This document shows, one piece after another, positions 57,532-64,000 of a stretch of DNA of 64,000 nucleotides. Source of the stretch: Microbacterium oleivorans (GTDB taxonomy: Bacteria > Actinomycetota > Actinomycetes > Actinomycetales > Microbacteriaceae); NCBI RefSeq assembly GCF_001644225.1, contig NZ_LSTV01000005.1:543-64542 (forward strand), written 5' to 3'. The translations under genes and the position numbers were made by a program. The stretch's first letter is position 1. The number at the start of each line of letters is the position of its first letter. The notes beneath the pieces are model-generated. The model saw only the letters and a program-made list of their open reading frames with translations, ran no database searches and was not told the DNA's origin.

Positions 57532-58494
57532 ATGACCGCTCGCGCCGCTGCTCCCGACGTCCTCTCCCTCGGACGACTCGGCGTCGACATCTACCCGCTG
57601 CAGACGGGTGTCGGACTCGAAGAGGTTTCGACGTTCGGCAAGTTCCTCGGGGGGAGCGCGGCCAACGTCGCCGTCGCCGCCGCTCGCTACGGACACGACG
57701 TCGCCCTCGTCTCGCGGGTCGGTGACGACCCGTTCGGTCGCTACCTGCGCGCCGAACTCGACCGGCTCGACGTCGACCCCGCCCTCGTCGCCGTCGACGG
57801 CACGTACAAGACGCCGATCACCCTCTGCGAGATCTTCCCGCCCGACGACTTCCCGCTGTACTTCTACCGAGAGCCCAAGGCCCCCGACCTCGAGGTGACG
57901 CCGGATCAGCTGCCGAGCGACGTGCTGACCGGGGCATCCATCTTCTGGTCCACGGTCACGGGTCTCAGCCAGGAGCCCAGCCGGTCGACCCAGCTCGACG
58001 CGCTGCGGCGCCGCGGCCGTGCGCGCCACACGATCCTCGACCTCGACTACCGGCCGATGTTCTGGCCCGACCCCGCCGAGGCGAGCGCGCAGGTGTCCGC
58101 CGCGCTCGAGCACGTCACGATCGCCGTGGGCAACCGCGAGGAGTGCGAGGTCGCCGTCGGCGAGACCGAACCGATGCGCGCGGCCGACGCTTTGCTCGAA
58201 CGCGGTGTCGAGCTCGCGATCGTCAAGCAGGGCCCCGACGGTGTCCTCGCGAAGACCCGCGACGAGACCGTGGTGGCTCCGCCGTACCTCGTCGACGTCG
58301 TCAACGGGCTGGGAGCGGGCGACGCGTTCGGCGGTGCGCTCTGCCACGGTCTGCTGAGCGGGTGGAGCCTGGAGCGCATCCTGCGCTTCGCCAACGTGGC
58401 CGGCGCGATCGTCGCGTCGCGGCTGGAATGTTCGACGGCGATGCCGACGGCCGCAGAGGTCGAGGCGATCTTGGACGCGGGGGGCGCGGCATGA
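57532..58494 (+). CDS. iolC: 5-dehydro-2-deoxygluconokinase
   Basis: 320 aa PfkB-family sugar kinase. FGKFLGGSAANVAVAAARYGHDVAL is the N-terminal glycine signature, and NGLGAGDAFGGAL near 259-272 holds the catalytic base Asp264. IFPPDDFPLYFYREPKAPD matches the IolC subgroup. It phosphorylates 2-deoxy-5-keto-gluconate. First gene of the operon; its stop overlaps the next ATG (ATGA). Confidence 0.92.
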   Translation: MTARAAAPDVLSLGRLGVDIYPLQTGVGLEEVSTFGKFLGGSAANVAVAAARYGHDVALVSRVGDDPFGRYLRAELDRLDVDPALVAVDGTYKTPITLCEIFPPDDFPLYFYREPKAPDLEVTPDQLPSDVLTGASIFWSTVTGLSQEPSRSTQLDALRRRGRARHTILDLDYRPMFWPDPAEASAQVSAALEHVTIAVGNREECEVAVGETEPMRAADALLERGVELAIVKQGPDGVLAKTRDETVVAPPYLVDVVNGLGAGDAFGGALCHGLLSGWSLERILRFANVAGAIVASRLECSTAMPTAAEVEAILDAGGAA

Positions 58495-59408
58495 GCGATC
58501 GAGTCATCACCGAGGAGGCGTTCGCGCGACTGCGCGAGCTGCGCGCGTTCGACCCCGAGGCGATCCGCCACGCCGTCGCGACCCGCACCCGCCGTCACCT
58601 CGACTCCGGCGACGGCCGGCTGTTCATCGTCGCGGCCGATCACCCGGCCCGCGGCGCCCTCGCGGTCGGAGCGGATGCCACGGCCATGGCCGACCGCCAC
58701 GAACTGCTCGAGCGCCTCGCCATCGCACTCAGCCGACCGGGCGTCGACGGGGTGCTGGGCACGCCCGACATCATCGACGACCTCGCCGCGCTCGGACTCC
58801 TCGACGACAAGATCGTCGTCGGGTCGATGAACCGCGGCGGACTCCGCGGCGCGGACTTCGAGATGGACGACCGGTACGGCGCCTACGACGTGCCGTCGAT
58901 GGTCGCGGCGAACCTCGACTTCGCGAAGGCCCTCGTCCGCATCAACCTCGCCGATCCGGCCACCGCGTCGACCCTCGAGGCGACGGCCCGTGCCGTCACC
59001 GCGGCGGCGGGGGCCGGCATCCCGATCATGCTCGAGCCGTTCATGAGCACGTGGAGCGACGGGCGCATCGTCAACGACCTGTCCACCGACGCCGTCATCC
59101 TCTCGGTCGCGATCGCGGCGGGCCTCGGCGGGTCCAGCGCGTACACCTGGATGAAGCTGCCGGTCGTGCCCGAGATGGAACGCGTCATGGCGGCCACGAC
59201 CCTGCCGACCCTGCTGCTCGGCGGCGACTCGGGCGACGACCCCGACGAGACGTTCGCATCGTGGCAGGACGCGCTCGCGCTGCCCGGCGTCCGCGGACTC
59301 ACCGTCGGTCGCACCCTCCTCTACCCGCCCGACGGCGACACCGCAGCAGCGGTCGACATCGCCGCCGGTCTCGTCCACTCCTCCCTCCTCACGAAGGAAC
59401 AGTCATGA
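58491..59408 (+). CDS. Cgl0159-like (beta/alpha)8 protein, candidate aldolase
   Basis: 305 aa TIM-barrel protein of the type found in actinobacterial iol clusters (Cgl0159 of Corynebacterium). LFIVAADHPARGAL opens the barrel, then GTPDIIDDLAALGLLDDKIVVGSMNRGGL, PIMLEPFMSTW, SAYTWMKLPVVPEME and TLLLGGDSGDDP. The Lys in WMKLPVV sits where LacD/IolJ-like class I aldolases form a Schiff base. It probably cleaves the phosphorylated IolC product. ATGA overlaps on both sides. Confidence 0.82.
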   Translation: MSDRVITEEAFARLRELRAFDPEAIRHAVATRTRRHLDSGDGRLFIVAADHPARGALAVGADATAMADRHELLERLAIALSRPGVDGVLGTPDIIDDLAALGLLDDKIVVGSMNRGGLRGADFEMDDRYGAYDVPSMVAANLDFAKALVRINLADPATASTLEATARAVTAAAGAGIPIMLEPFMSTWSDGRIVNDLSTDAVILSVAIAAGLGGSSAYTWMKLPVVPEMERVMAATTLPTLLLGGDSGDDPDETFASWQDALALPGVRGLTVGRTLLYPPDGDTAAAVDIAAGLVHSSLLTKEQS

Positions 59409-60943
59409 GCACCTCCTCCGAGAACCGCGTCATCGGCCACTGGATCGCGGGGGCGCACCGCGCCTCGACGAGCGGGCGGACCGCGCCGGTCTACAACCCG
59501 GCGACCGGGTCGGTGCAGGCCGAGGTCGCGCTCGCCGACCAGGCCGAGATCGATGAGGCCATCGCCGCCGCCGAGGCGGGCTTCCGGGTGTGGTCCGGCT
59601 TCTCGATCGCGAAGCGTCAGACGGTGCTGTTCGCGTTCCGCGAGCTGCTGAACGCGCGCAAGCAGGAACTGGCGCACATCATCACGGCCGAGCACGGCAA
59701 GGTCGTCTCGGACGCGATGGGCGAGATCCTCCGCGGTCAGGAGGTCGTCGAGCTCGCGACCGGATTCCCGCACCTCATCAAGGGCGCCTACTCCGAGAAC
59801 GCATCGACGGGGATCGACGTCTACTCGATCAAGCAGCCGCTCGGTGTGGTCGGTGTCATCTCGCCGTTCAACTTCCCCGTCATGGTGCCCCTGTGGTTCG
59901 CGCCGATCGCGATCGCGGCGGGGAACGCCGTCGTGCTGAAGCCGAGCGAGAAGGACCCGTCGGCCGCACTGTGGCTCGCCGAGCTGTGGGCGGAGGCGGG
60001 GCTCCCGGCCGGCGTGTTCACGGTGCTCCAGGGCGACAAGCTCGCCGTCGACGGGCTGCTCCACAGCCCCGTCGTGCAGTCGATCTCGTTCGTCGGATCG
60101 ACCCCGATCGCCCAGTACATCTACGAGACCGCGTCGCGGAACGGCAAGCGCGTGCAGGCCCTCGGCGGTGCGAAGAACCACATGCTCGTCCTCCCCGACG
60201 CCGACCTCGACCTTGTCGCCGACCAGGCCGTCAACGCCGGCTTCGGCGCGGCGGGCGAGCGGTGCATGGCGATCAGCGTCGTCCTCGCGGTGGAGCCGGT
60301 CGCCGACGAGCTGATCGCGAAGGTCACCGAGCGCATCGCGAAGCTGCGGATCGGCAACGGTGCGGGCCAGGACGGCGTCGAGCCGGACATGGGCCCGCTG
60401 ATCACCGACGTCCACCGCGACAAGGTGTCGTCCTACGTCGACATCGCCGAAGCCGACGGCGCGACGGTCGTCGTCGACGGCCGCGGCTTCACGGTTGCCG
60501 GGCACGAGGACGGCTTCTTCTTCGGCCCGACGCTGCTCGACCACGTCCCGACGTCGTCGAAGGCGTACACGGAGGAGATCTTCGGGCCCGTCCTGTCGGT
60601 CGTCCGCGTCGCGAGCTACGACGAGGGTCTCGCGCTCATCAACTCCGGCGAGTTCGGCAACGGGACCGCGATCTTCACCAACGACGGCGGTGCCGCGCGC
60701 CGGTTCCAGTCCGAGGTGCAGGTCGGGATGATCGGCATCAACGTGCCCATCCCCGTCCCCGTCGCGTACCACTCGTTCGGCGGGTGGAAGAAGTCGCTGT
60801 TCGGCGACGCGAAAGCGTACGGTGTCCACGGGTTCGACTTCTTCACCCGTGAGAAGGCGATCACCAGCCGGTGGCTCGACCCCGCCACGCGAGCCCTCGG
60901 CGACCAGGGCGGCATCAACCTCGGCTTCCCCCAGAACACCTGA
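59405..60943 (+). CDS. iolA: Methylmalonate-semialdehyde dehydrogenase (acylating)
   Basis: 512 aa aldehyde dehydrogenase of the CoA-acylating MmsA/IolA type. The nucleophile is Cys287 in GFGAAGERCMAISV; SPFNFPVMVPLWFAPIAIAAGNAVVLKPSEKDP binds the cofactor. It converts malonate semialdehyde, the aldolase product, to acetyl-CoA with release of CO2. ATGA overlap with the upstream gene. Confidence 0.93.
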   Translation: MSTSSENRVIGHWIAGAHRASTSGRTAPVYNPATGSVQAEVALADQAEIDEAIAAAEAGFRVWSGFSIAKRQTVLFAFRELLNARKQELAHIITAEHGKVVSDAMGEILRGQEVVELATGFPHLIKGAYSENASTGIDVYSIKQPLGVVGVISPFNFPVMVPLWFAPIAIAAGNAVVLKPSEKDPSAALWLAELWAEAGLPAGVFTVLQGDKLAVDGLLHSPVVQSISFVGSTPIAQYIYETASRNGKRVQALGGAKNHMLVLPDADLDLVADQAVNAGFGAAGERCMAISVVLAVEPVADELIAKVTERIAKLRIGNGAGQDGVEPDMGPLITDVHRDKVSSYVDIAEADGATVVVDGRGFTVAGHEDGFFFGPTLLDHVPTSSKAYTEEIFGPVLSVVRVASYDEGLALINSGEFGNGTAIFTNDGGAARRFQSEVQVGMIGINVPIPVPVAYHSFGGWKKSLFGDAKAYGVHGFDFFTREKAITSRWLDPATRALGDQGGINLGFPQNT

Positions 60944-60982
60944 TCGCACGCCGCCCGGCGGCGGCATCCCGAGAGCGCGAAG

Positions 60983-61891
60983 ATGAGCATCGAGAACACC
61001 TGGTTCCATCGCCGCGGCGACCTCGCCGCGGACGGCTGGGAGAGCGTCGTCGGACGGGACACCCCCGGCTGGCAGCACACCGGCATCCGTGTCGCCGACC
61101 TCGGCGAAGGCGACCGCGTGGAACTCACCGAGACCGACGTCGAGCGCATCATCGTGCCACTGGCCGGGTCGTTCGAGGTCGCTCACGCCGAGGGCGATGA
61201 CCGCGCGCACACGCGGCTGCAGGGCCGGCGGTCGGTCTTCGACGGGCCGACCGACGTGCTGTACCTGCCGGTCGGGCGGACGGCGACTCTCACGGGCCGC
61301 GGTCGCGTGGCCGTCGCGGAGGCCCCGGCATCCGTCCGTCGTCCCTGGCGGCACATCGCCGCCGCCGAGACCCCCGTCGAACTCCGCGGCGCGGGTGCGT
61401 CGAGCCGCCAGGTGCACAACTTCGGAACGCCGCAGGCGCTGGATGCCGACCGCCTGATCGTCTGCGAAGTGGTCACCCCCGAGGGCAACTGGTCGTCGTA
61501 CCCGCCGCACAAGCACGACGAGCACGTCCCCGGTCACGAGTCGCGCCTCGAGGAGATCTACTACTTCGAGTCCGCGCCGGCGACAGGGTCCGCGGCATCC
61601 GCCGACACCGCCTTCGGGATGTTCAGCACCTACTCGTCGCCCGCCGGCGAGATCGACATCAACGCCATGGTCCGCACGGGCGACATCGCCCTCGTCCCCT
61701 ACGGGTACCACGGTCCGGCCGTCGCCGCCCCCGGGTACGACCTCTACTACCTCAACGTGATGGCCGGGCCCGACCCCGACCGCGCGTGGCTCATCAGCGA
61801 CGACCCCGCGCACGCGTGGGTCCGCGACACCTGGGCGGATCAGGGCATCGATCCGCGACTCCCGTACCCGACCGAGGAAGGCCGATCCTGA
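60983..61891 (+). CDS. iolB: 5-deoxy-glucuronate isomerase
   Basis: 302 aa double-cupin isomerase. The metal-binding SYPPHKHDEHVPGHESRLEEIYYFE begins near residue 173, with His176, His178 and Glu/His beyond. It turns 5-deoxyglucuronate into the IolC substrate. It follows iolA after 39 bases and overlaps iolD by one base (TGATG). Confidence 0.93.
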   Translation: MSIENTWFHRRGDLAADGWESVVGRDTPGWQHTGIRVADLGEGDRVELTETDVERIIVPLAGSFEVAHAEGDDRAHTRLQGRRSVFDGPTDVLYLPVGRTATLTGRGRVAVAEAPASVRRPWRHIAAAETPVELRGAGASSRQVHNFGTPQALDADRLIVCEVVTPEGNWSSYPPHKHDEHVPGHESRLEEIYYFESAPATGSAASADTAFGMFSTYSSPAGEIDINAMVRTGDIALVPYGYHGPAVAAPGYDLYYLNVMAGPDPDRAWLISDDPAHAWVRDTWADQGIDPRLPYPTEEGRS

Positions 61892-63816
61892 TGGCAGAGA
61901 CGAAGCGGATGACGGTCAGCCAGGCGCTCATCGAGTTCCTGGCCCACCAGTGGACCGTCGACGGCGACGTGCGCGAGCGCACGATCCCCGGGGTCTTCGG
62001 CATCTTCGGCCACGGCAACGTCGCCGGCATCGGTCAGGCGCTCACGCAGCTGAACGTGCACGACCCCGACCTCATGCCGTACCACCAGGCCCGCAACGAG
62101 CAGGCGATGGTGCACCAGGCCGTCGGCTACGCGCGGATGCACCGCCGCCGCGGGACGTATGCCGCCGCGGCATCCGTCGGTCCGGGTGCGGCCAACATGC
62201 TCACCGGCGCCGCCCTCGCCACGACCAATCGCCTGCCCGCCCTGCTGCTGCCGAGCGACACGTTCGCGACCCGCGTCGCCGACCCCGTGCTGCAGCAGCT
62301 CGAGCAGCCGTGGGACATCGGGCTCACCGTCAACGACGCGTTCCGGCCGCTGTCGAAGTTCTTCGACCGCGTGCAGCGGCCCGAGCAGCTGTACTCGATC
62401 GCGCTCGCCGCGATGCGGGTGCTGACCGATCCCGCCGAGACCGGTGCGGTCACGATCGCCCTCCCCGAGGACGTGCAGGCCGAGGCGCTCGACGTGCCGA
62501 TCGAGTTCCTGCAGGACCGCGAGTGGCACATCCGGCGTCCGCTCCCCGAGCGCGGCCCGCTCGAGCGCGCGGTCGCCGCGATCCGCTCGGCGCGGAAGCC
62601 GTTCATCGTCGCGGGCGGCGGGGTGATCTACTCCGAGGCCGAGGAGCAGCTCCGCGCGTTCGTCGAGGCCACCGGCATCCCCGTCGGCACGACCCAGGCC
62701 GGCGGCGGCTCCCTCGCCTGGGACCACCCGCAGTACCTCGGCGGCGTCGGCGCGACCGGCTCGCTCGCGGCCAACCGGCTCGCCGCCGAGGCCGACGTCG
62801 TCATCGGGATCGGCACCCGCTACAGCGACTTCACGACCGCCTCGCGGACCGCGTTCCAGAACCCCGACGTCGTCTTCGTCAACATCAACGTCGCCGCCTT
62901 CGACGCGTACAAGCACGGGTCCGAGCTGCCGGTGATCGCCGACGCCCGCGAGGCGCTCGTCGCGCTGAGTCGCGAGCTCGAGGGCTTCCGCGTGACGGCC
63001 GACCACGCCGAGCGGATCGCGCGGCAGAAGGCCGAGTGGGACGAGATCGTCGACGCCGCGTTCGCACCCTCGGGCACCGACCGCCCCGGCCAGCCCGAGA
63101 TCATCCACGCCGTGCACGCCGCGACCGACCCGCGCGACGTCATCGTGCAGGCGGCGGGGTCGCTCCCCGGCGACCTGCACAAGCTGTGGCGCGTGCGCGA
63201 CCCGCTCGGCTACCACGTCGAGTACGCCTTCTCGTGCATGGGGTACGAGATCGCCGGCGGCCTCGGCGCGAAGCGCGGCCTCGAAGCGTCGGGCGACGAC
63301 CGCGACGTCATCGTCATGGTCGGCGACGGGTCGTACCTGATGCTCAACAGCGAGCTCGTCACGGCGGTCGCCGAGGGCATCAAGATCATCGTCGTCCTCA
63401 TCCAGAACCACGGCTTCGCCTCGATCGGCCACCTGTCCGAGACGGTCGGGTCGCAGCGCTTCGGCACGCAGTACCGCACGTACGACCCCGCGGCGAAGAA
63501 CTTCCAGAACGGCGACGTCCTCCCCGTCGACCTCGCCATGAACGCCCGCAGTTACGGCATGGACGTCGTCGAGATCGCGGAGGGACCGGATGCCGCGGCG
63601 GACCTGACCGCCGCCGTCGCCGCCGCGAAGGCATCCGACCGGTCGACGTTCATCCACATCAACAGCGATCCGCTCGTCTACGCGCCCGATGGCGCCGGGT
63701 GGTGGGACGTGCCCGTCCCGGAAGTGTCGACCATCGAGTCCACGCAGCAGGCCCGCGAGGCCTACGTCGGCGAACGCGCCGCGCAGCGCCCGCTCCTCGG
63801 CGGGGGTGCCCGATGA
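61891..63816 (+). CDS. iolD: 3D-trihydroxycyclohexane-1,2-dione hydrolase
   Basis: 641 aa thiamine-diphosphate enzyme that opens the inositol ring. The TPP-activating Glu70 is in ARNEQAMVHQAVGYA; the central domain has IVAGGGVIYSEAEE; the C-terminal cofactor motif is VMVGDGSYLMLNSE. Start and stop overlap neighbours, so it is in the core of the operon. Confidence 0.94.
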   Translation: MAETKRMTVSQALIEFLAHQWTVDGDVRERTIPGVFGIFGHGNVAGIGQALTQLNVHDPDLMPYHQARNEQAMVHQAVGYARMHRRRGTYAAAASVGPGAANMLTGAALATTNRLPALLLPSDTFATRVADPVLQQLEQPWDIGLTVNDAFRPLSKFFDRVQRPEQLYSIALAAMRVLTDPAETGAVTIALPEDVQAEALDVPIEFLQDREWHIRRPLPERGPLERAVAAIRSARKPFIVAGGGVIYSEAEEQLRAFVEATGIPVGTTQAGGGSLAWDHPQYLGGVGATGSLAANRLAAEADVVIGIGTRYSDFTTASRTAFQNPDVVFVNINVAAFDAYKHGSELPVIADAREALVALSRELEGFRVTADHAERIARQKAEWDEIVDAAFAPSGTDRPGQPEIIHAVHAATDPRDVIVQAAGSLPGDLHKLWRVRDPLGYHVEYAFSCMGYEIAGGLGAKRGLEASGDDRDVIVMVGDGSYLMLNSELVTAVAEGIKIIVVLIQNHGFASIGHLSETVGSQRFGTQYRTYDPAAKNFQNGDVLPVDLAMNARSYGMDVVEIAEGPDAAADLTAAVAAAKASDRSTFIHINSDPLVYAPDGAGWWDVPVPEVSTIESTQQAREAYVGERAAQRPLLGGGAR

Positions 63817-64000
63817 AGGCGACGGTCGCCGGCGCCCCGGTCAGCTTCGGCGTGTTCGAGCTGACGCCCGAGGGCGCGGAGACGATCTCGCCCGACTCGA
63901 TGATGGAGGCTCTCGCCGCCGCGGACTACGCGGGCATCGACCTCGGGCCGCTCGGCTTCCTGGGCGAGGACGCGGCCCTGCGCGCCCGCCTCGACCGCTT
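63813..64000 (+). CDS. Partial sugar-phosphate isomerase/epimerase-like protein, IolE/IolH-type
   Basis: First 62 codons before the window ends. MKATVAGAPVSFGVFELTPE and ALAAADYAGIDLGPLGFLG are typical of the TIM-barrel AP-endonuclease-2 family that includes IolE (inosose dehydratase) and IolH. ATG overlaps the iolD stop. IolE would make the substrate of IolD and so fits best, but the piece is too short to decide. Confidence 0.75.
   Translation, partial: MKATVAGAPVSFGVFELTPEGAETISPDSMMEALAAADYAGIDLGPLGFLGEDAALRARLDR

Overview
This 64-kb window reads as chromosome of a high-GC Gram-positive actinobacterium of the family Microbacteriaceae, most likely Microbacterium or a close relative. The evidence is roughly 70% GC with GC-rich third codon positions, many GTG starts, frequent leaderless genes, and actinobacterial marker families (DUF3073, TipA-type MerR, Rv2578c-type radical SAM, CebR-like sugar control, poxvirus-like topoisomerase IB). 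Genes are tightly packed and no stretch longer than 300 bases lacks a gene. I saw no rRNA, tRNA, CRISPR array, insertion sequence or prophage; the only mobile element I can support is an intein.

Left part (1-16.2 kb): a partial gene resembling the DUF222 domain of HNH endonucleases; an MscS-like membrane protein; a four-helix membrane protein broken by an in-frame TAG; an ArsR/SRPBCC pair; sufS-sufU for Fe-S assembly; a KimA-like APC transporter and a VanZ-RDD fusion flanked by two paralogous secreted proteins; an M20 amidohydrolase; a GH13 alpha-glucosidase with its LacI regulator; apt; and a hydroxyacid dehydrogenase.

Middle (16.2-38.7 kb): de novo purine genes lie in four separate places (purS-purQ, purC, purD, purM-purF). 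Between them is a cellobiose-type uptake and hydrolysis operon (binding protein, two permeases, GH1 beta-glucosidase, LacI regulator) behind three copies of a CebR-like operator. Also here are a two-domain VOC protein, a uracil-xanthine permease, a PadR-regulated DHA2 exporter, an unrecognised two-gene unit of lower GC, an HtaA-like surface protein, an MFS transporter, DUF3073 and a universal stress protein.

Right-middle (38.7-56.6 kb): a DUF4097/PadR operon with a long operator; a TipA-like regulator with a MerR-type promoter and a probable internal start; a Rho-N/topoisomerase IB pair; an RND exporter; an aldose epimerase; a DEAD-box helicase with a long leader; a GNAT acetyltransferase; an intein-split Rv2578c-type radical SAM protein; a VanY-type carboxypeptidase; an AraC/GyrI regulator; an acyl-CoA dehydrogenase; and a CotH-kinase lipoprotein.

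Right end (56.6-64 kb): a myo-inositol catabolic operon (iolC, an aldolase-like gene, iolA, iolB, iolD, start of an epimerase/dehydratase) divergent from a GntR regulator. Its genes overlap start-to-stop and together would turn inositol-derived intermediates into acetyl-CoA and C3 units. The inositol dehydrogenase is not in the window.
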